A stretch of 64,000 bases of DNA from Zygnema cylindricum. Taxonomy: Eukaryota > Streptophyta > Zygnematophyceae > Zygnematales > Zygnemataceae. Numbering within the stretch: the first letter of the stretch is position 1; each line of letters begins with the position of its first letter. Under the pieces are notes generated by a model, which saw only the letters and a list, made by a program, of their open reading frames with translations, had not been told where the DNA came from and ran no database searches. This document shows positions 22,646 to 34,117 of this stretch, piece by piece. Made by a program: the position numbers and the translations under genes. The stretch is from assembly GCA_037447655.1 (NCBI GenBank), contig JBBHKE010001015.1, forward strand, positions 1 through 64,000, read 5' to 3'.

Positions 22646-23247
22646 CGCATCTTTTTACTGTCACTTTAATTTGCACTATTGCTTACCATTGTGACTAATG
22701 CAGTGACACACATAATGAAACCCATTTAATCTTTTACGTTGTGTATTGTGTACAGAGTATCAAAAGGCCAAGCAATGGTGGATAGAGAGGAGGAATACGC
22801 TTGACGGAATACGAGAGACATCCCGGACATTTTCTTCTTCTAGCTTTGGGAGGAGATCGGTGGCGGTTACCAAGGCTTTGTCGGGACGAGGAAAGAAGGA
22901 AGCCGCTTGGGTGACAGTTATACATGAAGAGTTACTTTTCGATTTTGAACATTTTAACAAAGCGGGTATGAAGATGTCCACCAGAATTCTCGGGGACATC
23001 GCTAGGGACATTATAAGAGAAAGGAAGAAAGAGTACGGACCGAAATGGTTAAACAAGGACAGGTCCAAAATACATTCGGTAATAAATAAAAGGTGGGTGC
23101 AAAGGTGTCAAGAGAAGCACAACATCATTGTCCGGGCACAAAAGGGTAAACTACAATGCTCACTCGAGAAAGAGGAATACATTGAGCGTACCGTGGCCTT
23201 CCACATAGGCGTGCTGAAGCGAGGGTTTGAATCCGGTGAGTCACTTC

Positions 23248-24271
23248 TGTAACTCTGAGACCTCCATAAGTCCGCAGAGTGGACAGCTTCGAAGAAGCCT
23301 CTAGGATAACTTTGACCCCTTTGTGTTTCAGCAAAAACGACTGCCACCCTGGCAGACAAAAACTCTGAACACGTGCACCCTTGTGAAGGCAAGACTCCCC
23401 TAAGTCGATAGCAAAAAAAATCTCTGAATTTGCTCCCGTGAGCAGTAAGTTATGGAGGGTCAAAGTTGACCTTTTGTATAGAAGCTCTCTGGGAGAGAGG
23501 GTCCTATCTCCTAATTTTTCTAAGTCCTATCTCTCTCACAGACTCTATCTATTGATGTACGGAACCAATCAGATTACAGTTCCGTACGCAAAAGTACAGC
23601 TGCCGGTGTACTTTATGTACGGACATTGTACAACATGGCCTAAATATCGACACATGTCATATTTGGATTCGGTGCCATAATCTCCGGAGATACCACGATC
23701 CAATGTAATTTCGCCACATGTCATGCGATGTGGCGATGGCCACAAACCGCCGAAATCTTCTTCCGCGATCTCAGCGCTAATCCCGGCCGTCCGATTAAAT
23801 TCGATTTTAATCGTCGCCGTAATAAATAAATGCACGGTATTGATTTCTTGTCCGTACCGTAATCCGTACTTATACATTACCAGATCTATGTATCCCGTAA
23901 ACAATTAAAGTTAAATGATTTATCCTACGTATTCATGTTTAAATATTTTTCAAACCATATACTACGTAACACTAGTTGTAGACTTAACGACTAAGGCTAC
24001 CGGCTAACTGCTGTCTGCTGGCTGGTAGGTACCGGGATCAAATCCTGTGGCCGACACCTACCTTTTAGCAAATAATCCCCTAACTAATATAAATTACCCG
24101 TAAACCTCTGGATAGCCTAGGTAGCCATGGCTCTAGCTCCCTCTCCAATTTCTCAGTGACTGCGACAAGTTTGAGAGTTGGAGAAAGAAGTTAGAGGTAG
24201 ACTATCTCGGCTTCTTTCTATGTTTCTATTTTGACCTAGAAAATACTTAAAATAGACCATTAATTTCTAGA
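23248..24271 (-). repeat. Copia B 3' LTR
   Basis: On the plus strand it starts tgtaactctgagacctcc and ends attaatttctaga. The last-but-one base differs from the 5' LTR (ctaca). It adjoins the purine tract aagaaaataaggggag on the minus strand. It carries the antisense accgggatcaaatcctg block. Confidence 0.92.
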
Positions 24272-27096
24272 CTCCCCTTATTTTCTTGTTAATCTTTAAT
24301 TTCAGACCACACTTCTCCCTGCAGAAAATTAGCTTAGGGGAAGGCACAGGTTTGGTCATCATATCTGCTACCATCTCACTGTCTGGTCTGTACTCTAAAC
24401 TGATTATTTTGTTTTCTACTTTCTCTCTAACAATGCTGAGTCTGATGTCTATGTGTTTAGCTTTAAAATGATGTTTAGGATTGGCAGAAATAGCGATTGC
24501 TGCCTGATTATCACAAAAAAAATTCTGCACACCACTCTTAAGGTGACCAAGCTCACCAAGCAAAGACTTGACCCACATCAATTCTTTTACAGCAGAGCAA
24601 GAGGCCATATACTCAGCCTCCATGGTGGACTGAGCAATAACTTTTTGTTGTTTGCTACTCCAACAGCAAGCCCCATCACCCACATATAATACATATCCAG
24701 AAGTGCATCTCCTCATCGGAGCATCACCATAACTGGCATCACTCCAAGTGGTGATGTCAGTATTCTCCCCACCCAAATGCAACTATAAATCCCTAGTTCC
24801 TATCAAATATCTAAGGACTCTCTTAGCTGCCTCCCTATCCCTCTTAGTGGGAGCATTTAGACTTCTACTCAACACTCCTACAGCTGCAGCTAAATCCGGC
24901 CGGGTACAATTCATAAAATAGATTAGACTTCCCACTACTTGTCTATAAGGAATAGTCTGCATGAACTTCTGTTCTTCAGGAGATAATTCCTCGTCTAAGA
25001 CTATGACTCCTCCTTCCTCACTCCCCTCACTTCCCTTCTTCAACTCCATTGGAGTTGTACAACTATTAGCTTTATCCATTTGAAATTTTTCCAGCATGTT
25101 CTCTATTGCTCCTTTTGAGTTAATCTTATAATTTTTCTTTTTCAGGCTCTCTCTACTTGAATTCCCAAAATATATTTTGCTTCCCCCATATCCTTCATTT
25201 CAAATCTCCCCTTAAGATCGATTTTCAGTTTATTATTTTTTTCCATTGATTTACTTAAAACAAGCAAATCATCAACATAAATTGCAATAAATATATAACC
25301 TTCCTCATCTTCGAAAACATAGATTGAGTGATCTGAGCTGATCTGAATATATCCCAGACCCGTAAGAAACACATCAAGCTTCTTATTCCAGTGTCGAGGC
25401 GCTTGTTTCAAACCATAAAGAGATTTAATGAGCCGGCATACCTTACTCTCCTCTCCTTCCTCCACTAACCTTTCGAGTTGTCGCATGAAAATCTCCTCTT
25501 CCAATTCTCCATGCAAAAAGGCTGTTTTGATGTCCATCTGGTGCACTTCTATGTCTTCCGTTGCTGCCAGGCTGAGAAGTATGCGGACGGAGGGAAATTT
25601 GACCACCGGGGCAAACATTTTCTCGTAGTCAATTCCCTGCTTTTGTATAAATCCCTTTGCCCCTAGTCGGGCCTTGTAGCGCTCGATTGTGTTATCTGGG
25701 TTCAGTTTTAATTTGAAAACCCACTTACAACTGATTGGTTTTCGGTTAGGTGGACAATGCACCAACTCCCAAGTATCGAATGCCATAATTGAGGCCATCT
25801 CCTCATTGATGGCTGTCTTCCACCGATTTCTTTCTGGACAAGTCATCACCTCTCCATAATTTTGAGGTTCATCTTGATGAGATAGTTTAGTTACCTTGTT
25901 ATTATCCTGTTTTTCTTTGTGTCTTTTGCTACTTCTCCTTCCCCCCTCAAAATCTGAGGCCGGAATAGATGGTTCTCGTGCATTCTTTCGAACAAACTCG
26001 GCTTCTCCCCAATCCCTTGATTCCGTATCAATTTCCACCACGTCTTCCGGTTCGGGTAGAGTTGTCACTGGAGTTTCTACAGCCGAGTCCTTTTCGGTCT
26101 GATTTGGACCTACAAGAATGTCATCTTCTCTAAAACGTGGATAGTTAGGAAGCTCAAAGTCATCGGAATTTTTTGACTCAAATCTGATTTTTACTGACTT
26201 TGTATACTTGAAGGGATCCACAGACTTTCTTTCATCCATAACTACTAGATGCTTTACTAAGATTATATCTTCCCTTTTTAGATCATAAACTGTATATCAT
26301 TTAACATCCTCATCATATTCTAATAAGTATCCCGATTTTCCTTTAGGATCTAGCTTCCAATTGGACTGATCAGTATCTAGACTGAATACTTGATTGCCAA
26401 AAACCTTCAAGTGAGATATGTCTGGTTTCCGACCTGTCCATCTCTCATAAGGTGTTTGATCTTTTATAGCTGAAGTAATAACTCTATTTTTGAGGTAATT
26501 AGCACAGTTCATTGCTTCTGCCTAAAATCTTTTTCCTATCTTCTTATCTGACAACATACTTCTAGCACTATCACTTAGTGTTCTATTTAACCTTTCAGCT
26601 ACCCCATTCTGTTCCGGGTTTTCTGGAACTGTCTTTTGGTGTTGGACCCCATCTTCCCTCAGAAAATCCTCAAACTGGTTAGAATTATACTTTTCACCAT
26701 TGTCACTCCGTATTCTCTTGATTGGAGTTTCATGGAGTTTTTCGCTCCATGCTTTATATTGTCTAAAACAATCCTGAGCTTCGAACTTGTTTTTCAAAAA
26801 ATACACTCGGGAATACCAAGACCAATCATCAATGATAGTCATCATAAATCTCTTCCCCTCGGTGAGGGCACTTTAGCCGGTCCCCAAAAATCAATGTGTA
26901 CTAGATCTATAATTTTTCCTCCCTTATAGGTGGTTGTTTTAGGAAAGGGTAATCTGTGTGTTTTACCTTGAGCACATCCACTACAATCACTTATATTATC
27001 ATTCTCACTGAACTTAATCCCTTCCACCACTCCCATCGTTTTCATCTCTCTTAACTTGTCAAAATTCACATGCCCTAGCCTCTTATGCCACATCAT
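24267..27096 (-). pseudogene. Copia B pol: integrase, reverse transcriptase, RNase H
   Basis: Read from 27096 down in three frames. The GAG-pre-integrase zinc site (WHKRLGHVNFDKL, CSGCAQGKTHRLPF) runs to 26842. The integrase core with LVHIDFWGP, RSDNGEKY and QNGVAERLNRT (all three acidic residues present) follows to 26522. Then come reverse transcriptase 26239-25142 with YVDDLLVL, and RNase H 24782-24267 with TMEAEYMA, CDNQAAIA and MVADMMTKP. Frame changes lie near 26845 and 25100, with stops near 26515 and 24783. Catalytic residues are better kept than in copia A, but the frame is more broken. Confidence 0.9.
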
Positions 27097-27254
27097 AATA
27101 TCATGAACACCAGCATAATAAAGTTTCTTCTTTTCATTACTTAAAACCAGCCTGACATCCCATGGCTACCTTTCTCAACAATGAAATAGACATCCTCCTC
27201 AAAACTAGCAGTAAAGACTCCTTCCCTAGTGCTAGAAAAAAAACCTTTATCATC

Positions 27255-28616
27255 TTATACGGATGTAGAGATGAGGTTTTTGTTCAGCTCCGGAATAAAC
27301 AATACATCGGAGAATGTTACTATGGATGTCTTTCCATCTACTAACACTTTCAAATCTACCGATCCTACAAGAGTAGTGGTGACTATCCTCCCATCCCCGT
27401 ACTCTATCTCTACGGTGGGAATATTTCTTATCTTAGTGAACAGGTGCCTATCCTTACACATGTGCATAGAGGCACCTGAATCTACAATCCAGCCTGCTTC
27501 ACCTTTCAATCCACCATAAGCACATTTCTGCCTTCGTGGAATTTCGACCTCGTTTTTCGCCTTTAACTCCTCATCCAAAAGGAGCTCATCGTCCTCGTCC
27601 TCGAATTCCGCCTCATGTACCTGTGTCACAAGGGCCTTTTTCTTTCCTCTCAGGGTACCACCGGTCTGCCCCTCCTTTAACCGAAGCTCGGTTAGCTTAG
27701 TGCACTCTGTTATATAGTGCCCAGGTTTCTTACAAAAATGACATAAACCTTTGGGAGCCCTTGGTCCAAACTCGTCGGTCTGATTTTTCTGCTCCCTCCC
27801 CCCATAGTTTTCGACCGGTTTTCGTGAAACCTTGTTCCTCCAATTGGTCGCAGTTGCCAAGGCTTGGCCACTGTTTCCTCCCCTTCGGATCTCAATCGTA
27901 TTCTCCCGAACGAGAATCATCTCTACCACTAAGTTCCATATCCACCTTGAGTCCGGCAAGTCCTGCACGCGGTTGACTATGATTTCGAACTCATCGGGTA
28001 ACTTTATCAGTAAACAGTTAACCTTTTCTTTTTCACTAAAATATTTTCCCGCACTCTCTAGCTCCATGAAGAGTGTAGCAAACTCATTGCAAAAATCCAA
28101 CATCCCTCCCCCTTTGTATACATACTCTTTCACTTTCTGATCAGCCAACTGTTGTTGCTGAATCGTACCACTTCGGTACATCTCTATGAGAGCCATCCAA
28201 AGATCGGATGCCCTTTCTACCAGCAAATGAAGACATGCAAGTCCTTGAGTGAGATTGCGTAGGATGAAGTGCTTTGCCGCCATATTGTTGAAGTCCCAGG
28301 TTTAAGTATCATTCTCCTCGTTCCTCGGAATAGGTGACATGAATGCCGAACCAGTTGCTATTAGTGTGGTCGCCTCCTTTTCCTTTCCTTTGTCCACCAT
28401 TTCTCCTTCCTTTGTTTCCTCCATTGAAGGTGGATCCTCTTTCCCCGTGAATCGGCTTCTTCCAAACCCTGGAGGGATTCCAAGACTTGATGGACGCCCC
28501 AACCGTCCACTCACTATCCCCCAAAAACTTTTTTCGCATAGTGCTCCTATCATCATACTTTCCCAGTATATGAAGCCAGTTCCATTAAAGATTGATACCC
28601 TAGAGGGTGGGCCCAT
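27255..28616 (-). pseudogene. Copia B gag-protease region
   Basis: Starts MGPPSRV at the ATG inside the primer-binding site (28616). One frame continues to 27255, broken by a single TAA near 28300 between NEENDT and TWDFNN. It contains the UBN2-type capsid (NMAAKHFILRNLTQGLA), a zinc knuckle CHFCKKPGHYITEC (CX2CX4HX4C) and an intact retropepsin-like motif VDSGASMHMC. It ends near NKNLISTSV, where the frame is lost. Confidence 0.88.
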
Positions 28617-28620
28617 AACC
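28609..28620 (-). promoter_or_regulatory. Copia B primer-binding site (anticodon arm of tRNA-iMet)
   Basis: ggttatgggccc on the minus strand, immediately after the LTR end ...gagttaca. It is identical to the site in copia A although the LTRs are quite different, which argues for functional constraint. The gag ATG (28614-28616) is inside it. Confidence 0.85.
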
Positions 28621-29643
28621 TGTAACTCTGAGACCTCCCTAAGTCCTCAGAGTGGACAACTTCCAAAAAGCCTCTAGCATAACTCTGACCCCTTTGTGTT
28701 TCAGCAAAAACAACTACCACCCTGGCAGACAAAAACTATGAACACCTGCACCCCTGTGAAGGTAAGACTCCCCTAAGTCGATAGCAAAAAAAATCTCTGA
28801 ATTTGCTCCCCTGAGCAGTAAGTTATGGAGGGTCAAATCTGACCTTTTGTACAGAAGCTCTTTAGGAGAGAGGGTCCTATCTCCTAATTTTTCTAAGTCC
28901 TATCTCTCTCACATACTCTATCTACTGATCTACGAAACCAATCAGATTACAGTTCCGTACACAAAAGTACAGCTGTCGGTGTACTTTATGTACGGACATT
29001 GTACAACATGGCCTAAATGTCGACACATGTCATATCCGAATTCGGTGCCATAATCTCCGGAGATACCACGATCCAATGTAATTTCGCCACATGTCATGCG
29101 ATGTGGCGATGGCCACAAACCGCCGAAATCTTCTTCCACGATCTCGGCGCTAATTCCGGCCGTCCGATTAAATTCGATTTTAATCTTAGCCGTAATAAAT
29201 ACATGCGCGGTATTGATTTCTTGTCCGTACCGTAATCCGTACTTATACATTGCTTGATCTATGATCCCGTAAACAATTACAGTTAAATGATTTATCCTAC
29301 GTATTCATGTTTAAATATTTATCAAACCATATACTACGTAACACTAGTTCTAAACTTAACGGCTAAGGCTACCGGCTAACTGTTGTCTGTTGGCCAGTAG
29401 GTACCAGGATCAAATCCTTTGGCCGACACATACCTTTTAGTAAATAAACCCCTAACTAATATAAATTTCCCGTAAACCTCTAGATAGCCTAGGTAGTCAT
29501 TGCTCTAGCTCCCTCTCCAATTTCTCAGTGACTGCGACAAGTTTGAGAGTTGGAGAAAGAAGTTAGAGGTAGACTGCCTCGGCTTCTTTCTATATTTTTA
29601 TTTAGACCTAGAAAATACTTAAAATGGACCATTAATTTCTACA
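28621..29643 (-). repeat. Copia B 5' LTR
   Basis: 1,023 bp, TG...CA ends. On the minus strand it starts tgtagaaattaatggtcc and ends ctcagagttaca, directly before the primer-binding site. Confidence 0.92.
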
Positions 29644-31044
29644 ACTTCTACATTATGAAAATATTATAATGATGGTTTATTATTTTGAAATGTGTTTTTT
29701 TTTCGTTTTATTCCTTACTTAACGACATATACTAAAAAAGTATGAAATTTGATTGTTTTGGATTGCCGTTGCATGTATACTAGGAATTTTCAACGAAGAC
29801 CTAGTGTAAAACATGGATGAAACACACGTGATCGTCAACACCGATAATGGAAAGACTTTGGGATTTCGAGGGGATGATGTGGTGAAACACGCCGTTGTCG
29901 CGAGAGGAGGTGAATCCTTGACTCTCATGGTGCGAATAACTGGCGGGGTGAAGGCTCGTATCGAAAACCCGATGATATTTTTTGCAAATTGTGGGAGGAG
30001 TTACCCGATACAAGGTTTACCGAACACTGTCCCGAGTGAGTTTTTTCTCTTAAATCTAATGTTTTCATTTTTATTTTGATAAATGTTTGTCTTTGAAGAT
30101 CTCTCTATTTATCTCCATCTCATATTTGTGTATAATTTTATATGAATATCTCTCTACTTCGCCCTCTCATACCTCCTCCCTCTCTCTCCCACTACAAATG
30201 TACGTTATTTTCGTTCATTAGCTCTCTAACTTCTCTTATCTCAAACAATGACTCCTATTACAAGCTACCTATGGTACACGTAGATTACTTTCCACATAAG
30301 GCAAATTTACGCAAGCAAAATAAAAAGTTAATTTTGTCTTCTTTTTGTTGATTTTTTATATTTTCAGGTGTTTGTTACCAAACCGGTCCAAAGGGTTGGA
30401 ACGACAAAACGATGTTCCCACAGTGGTTCGAAGTGACAAGGTCTTATCAAGGGGATTGGGAAAGACGACAAAAAATCATGTTCTTGGATAACTGTGGAGG
30501 CCATAATACGTCCGATGAGTTGGAGCGGGTCCTAGAGGCCAAAAACACCGTTTTACACTATTTTCCACCTAATGCTACGCATCTTGTTCAACCGGCAGAC
30601 TCTTTTATCATCTCTAAAACTAAGGACGTGTGGAGCCGTATATGGGACAGCTGGAAGGCGAAAGGAATTGAAACCGGGCAATGGGCTAAACCTTCGAGCC
30701 GTGGATGGTCCGGAAAATTGGTGGGACCCGGTAAAGCATTTTTCCTAAAATTGGCACGGGATTCTATCCGAGAGGTTAACGCGATGCGAGACAAAAACGG
30801 GATGAGTGACGCGCAAAAAGCAATGATTCAATGTGGCCTGTCTTTACGTGACGGATGGTGGGAAGAAGACATGCTCACACATCAATTGCAAGACAAAATC
30901 ACCAAGTATCGCAACCACTTCGAAGAAGAGGTTATGGAACCTCCTTGCCCAAGGGCGAGAGAATTCCTCCAAAATATTGAAGATGCCGACAGTCAGCAAC
31001 ATAGCATTTTCAACGAGGGAGGGATGAGCGACAACGAGTTTTAA

Positions 31045-31399
31045 AGATATAATATAACTACGTATTGTTTTTTTTTGTTTTAAATGTTAGTTTGAAAATG
31101 GTAGTTTAATTATAGCGGGAGTAGTAGTCATACGCGTGGCAGAATAATGTAGACGATCCATGAAGTTTAGTATTAATTCACTTCTTGGGAAAAAACAAAT
31201 TTTATATGTGTGTATGGTTTTATTATGGGATAATACAATTTCGGTATTTCTGAAGTTTACATGTTTGCCTTAATGTGGAATTGGATGTATTTATGAAATT
31301 TATTATGTATTTACCTTGAGATGATGTTAATGTGGTGTTAAATGTTTGAGTGTACGTGTAGTATGGAATTATATATATTGTTGCATTGTACACCCTAAA
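31045..31399. other. 3' flank of the transposase gene
   Basis: AT-rich sequence after the transposase stop, presumably 3' UTR. No separate gene is seen. Confidence 0.5.
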
Positions 31400-31935
31400 C
31401 TAATCAACGACGAGTATACTTCGTCGCTGATTCATCATCCATCGAGAAAGTTCATAATTTGTACTACATTTTCACGTACATAGTTAATGATTGCCCTTTC
31501 AGCGGCGAGAATTTCTCGTCGCTGGATGGAGATCCACCTTTCAAACTGCTTCAACATGACCTTCGACGATGTAGAGACTGTGTCGTCGCTGGATGGAAAC
31601 CCAGCATCGAAATTGCTTCTGCATCATCTTCGACAAAGCAGAGGCTGTCTCGTCGCTGGATGGAAATCCAACTTTGAAACAGTTTCTGCATCATCTTCGA
31701 CGATGCAGAGAGTGTCTCATCGCTGGATGGAAATCCAGCTTTGAAACAGTTTCTGCATCATCTTCGACAAAGCAGAGGCTTTCTCGTGGCAAGATGGAAA
31801 TCCAGCGGCGAAAGTGAATCATCGTTATCTTCAACAAAGCAGACATTGCCTCGTCGCTGAATGCAAATCATGGAATTCATTGTAACGTTGTTTGTCTGAT
31901 CGCATGGATTTACAGTTGCGAGTTTGGTTCGTCGC
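31400..31935. repeat. 67-bp tandem array with hairpin units downstream of the transposase
   Basis: The word cgtcgctggatgga or a variant recurs at 31517, 31584, 31651, 31718, 31785 and 31852, a constant 67-bp step. Each unit carries cttcgac(g/a)a...tcgtcgctgg, a potential hairpin; the first unit has agcggcgagaatttctcgtcgct. A related palindrome lies at 31407 (acgacgagtatacttcgtcg). There are no spacers of CRISPR type. Short open frames through the array are products of the repeat. Confidence 0.92.
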
Positions 31936-32497
31936 TGGTCCGTGAACCGTCAGTTTACATATTAGGTGGTTATTATTAAAGCTATGAACAAGTAAGAAGG
32001 TTTTTACCATGGCAAAAATACCAATTTTGACAAGGCTAAAACCATAAAAACTGGATTGAATGATGAAAGCAAAATCTTCCATGTAGGAAAAACACAGTTC
32101 AAGTAATATACGTGGTGATAAGAAAGATTAATGCATATTTTCAACATATACAGATGATACACAAACGAAAAGACACCGAGATTTGATATATTCCAATGCG
32201 AAAAAGTCATCGGTACAACATGAAAGCAATTAAAAAAACACACAATTAATAAAAATATATATACTAAGTTGACACTAATAAAATCATTGATTAACAACAA
32301 TGGGAAAAAAATACAAATTTTGTATATTTCACGATGATATTGTTTTCACAACATTAAACTAAAACAAAAATATAGGCCTATTAATCTACAATATTCAACA
32401 AAGCTCTATGTACTAACATAATTCTTAACGTTTCTACCTCTAACTCGAAAATCCCCTTAAAAATAATTTAACAACTCGGTAATATTACACACACTAA
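31936..32497. other. Gene-free AT-rich spacer
   Basis: AT-rich, without repeats, terminal motifs or coding signal that I can support. Confidence 0.5.
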
Positions 32498-32690
32498 CTA
32501 ATTAGCAACGGTCGGTGACGACAAATACAGATCTATGCAAAGCTCCTCAAGGTTTACTCCCGAAACTTTCATCCTGTCCAACACCTTCAGAATGATGCTT
32601 TCTTCTTCCCTACGATCACATGTTGCGGTAGGGTGCTCCCCAATACAACGGCCGTCGGATAGAAGTTGATCAAAGATGACAGTTTTACAT
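32498..32690 (-). CDS. Possible terminal exon or small ORF, unknown function
   Basis: The C-terminal part of a minus-strand frame reads DQLLSDGRCIGEHPTATCD then KVLDRMKVSGVNLEELCID and ends SSPTVAN-stop. Its composition is more protein-like than the Ser/Leu/Phe-rich, pyrimidine-driven stretch before it (32700-33030), which I regard as non-coding. On the same strand a TATA-like tataaattatag (about 33045-33056) lies just before an ATG and a gtaagt donor (MKGFW, 33039-33025). A two-exon small gene is therefore conceivable. I do not recognise it, and it may be part of the decayed transposon. Confidence 0.22.
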
Positions 32691-33059
32691 ACGAAAGAGA
32701 GAGGAAGATAACGGATTAGTAGGGGGTATATGGGCTCAACAAATAAAACGAGAAAAATGACGGACAGAGAGAGACGGAACAGTGAGAAGAAGGGAATGAG
32801 AGAAAAGATTAGAGAAAGGGTATGGGACAAAATGAGTGAGAGAGAGAGGGGAGAAGAGAGTGAGGGAGAAAGGTAAGCAAATGAAATGGGAAAGAATGTG
32901 AGCGATAGACAATGCAAAAAGGAAGAGGTAAAGGGATAAAAATAGATAGAGAATGAAAAAGAGGAAGAATAATAAGGTAGAGGGAGCGAAAGATATGAAA
33001 AAACATGGTGAAATGCGCACTTACCCAAAAACCCTTCATAAACCCTATAATTTATAGCG

Positions 33060-34011
33060 ACGGTAATGGCGCGATTCCTCTTGTTGTTTCGGCATATTGT
33101 TGTGTACCCTAATACTTCTGTAAACCCTAAAATGAGGTATGGAGTCGATGGATGTCGCGAGACTCAGCGAGGCGGCGGGGAGACGATCCGTATCTTGCCG
33201 AAAAAATGGCGGCGTCATGTGAAAATGGCTCTGCGAGATTCTGAATTCACCCACCACAGGACGAAGATGTGGTTGGGATTAGTCAGAACACTAAATCTAT
33301 TTTCTGTGTTCTCTCCGCATTTGCCGTTGGTTTGATATCAATTGCCGTTTTCTAGGCGCCGCTTTTCTTCAATCCTAAATTTTGTAACTTTACTCTAATT
33401 TTTTTACAATGTGACAGTAATTTGTTGTCGTTTTGTGAATCATTACCTATTTTAGGGTCAGACTTAACTCTAATAAGCGTCTCTTTGGTTTAAAGGTCTG
33501 GTATTACCGTTGTGTTTCTTTTTGACCCTGTAATAGTGTAAATATATGCACTATTATTTTTGCAATATCTCAAATAGAGTTAATACGGCAACGTATTAGA
33601 CTTAACTCTAACGCGACGATGAACATGTGTAAGTACGCAACATTACGCTTACGTAACATGGACAGTTTTTACCATGTGCACATGTTATCCGTTCACACTA
33701 TAACACACAAAAACGAATGTCTGAATGTATGCGAACGTTTATTTTGCAAACTCGACTCAACAATTTTTGTAAGCGCAACTATGTATGCGACCGACATAAG
33801 ATAACCACAAATTCCGTACGGATTCCGGTAAAGAAGTACAATGTTGTACTATCAAACTACTTCCGTACACCACACTATTCATGCATTCAGTACGGTCATA
33901 CCATTGACGCTAATTTACAAGTACCGCATTTAATGTCAAAGATAAATTAGATTCAATCATTGTATTTCGTGTATCAATGTCAAAATTTCGGGGTGCCGAT
34001 ATAGCGTACAA
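33060..34011. other. Gene-free spacer
   Basis: No gene is supported. An in-frame stretch from 33066 is open for 89 codons but has no homology I recognise. The remainder is AT-rich with cgtac words. Confidence 0.5.
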
Positions 34012-34035
34012 TACGCTAATAACGATTCACGGTGT
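34012..34035 (-). repeat. Exact 24-bp TIR-like motif, copy 2
   Basis: tacgctaataacgattcacg plus gtgt, the reverse complement of 9225-9248 with all 24 bases identical. Confidence 0.55.
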
Positions 34036-34117
34036 AGTTTTTACAAACTGCGTAGTGAAAACGTCATAATACTTTGTACTCTTTGGTATCGTGGAAGTAC
34101 GTGACATCATGATTAGC

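Larger units (their letters stand above)
23248..29643 (-). mobile_element. Full-length Ty1/copia retrotransposon, copia B, inside pogo-like intron 2
   Basis: 6,396-bp element read on the minus strand, with LTRs at 28621-29643 (5') and 23248-24271 (3'). The flanking 5-bp duplication is acttc (23243-23247 and 29644-29648). The primer-binding site is complement 28609-28620. The domain order and most proteins match copia A, but the LTRs differ enough to be a separate subfamily. The left junction lies 12 bases after the end of transposase exon 2, just past the gtgagt donor. The coding region has a nonsense codon and frameshifts, so it is not autonomous. Confidence 0.95.
19574..31044 (+). pseudogene. 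Pogo-like DDE transposase, four exons, one nonsense codon
   Basis: Exons 19574-19946, 22756-23235, 29784-30035 and 30368-31044. All borders are GT/AG and the split codons (phase 1 each time) join cleanly, giving 594 codons. Residues 1-75 are acidic. A helix-rich N-terminal part (WMLRDCEKNG to YQKAKQWWIERRNTLDG) is probably the helix-turn-helix DNA-binding region. The DDE core has Asp296 in NMDETHV, Asp409 in MFLDNCGGHNT and Asp446 in QPADSF, a DD36D spacing close to pogo/Fot/Tigger relatives. An in-frame TAA (29807-29809) lies just before NMDET, so this copy is probably dead. Intron 1 (2.8 kb) contains the 20714-22243 ORF; intron 2 is 6.5 kb because copia B inserted into it. The terminal inverted repeats were not located. 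Confidence 0.82.

Noticed and set aside
31459-31817. Overlapping frames with a repeated peptide (SLDGNP)
   Set aside because: Translation of the 67-bp tandem array; the period is not a multiple of three, so the frame rotates.
31400-31935. Possible CRISPR-like array
   Set aside because: Units are contiguous and similar throughout with no unique spacers, and the genome is eukaryotic.
32700-33030. Long Ser/Leu/Phe frame on the minus strand
   Set aside because: Pyrimidine-driven low complexity; only the final ~60 codons (32498-32690) look at all protein-like.
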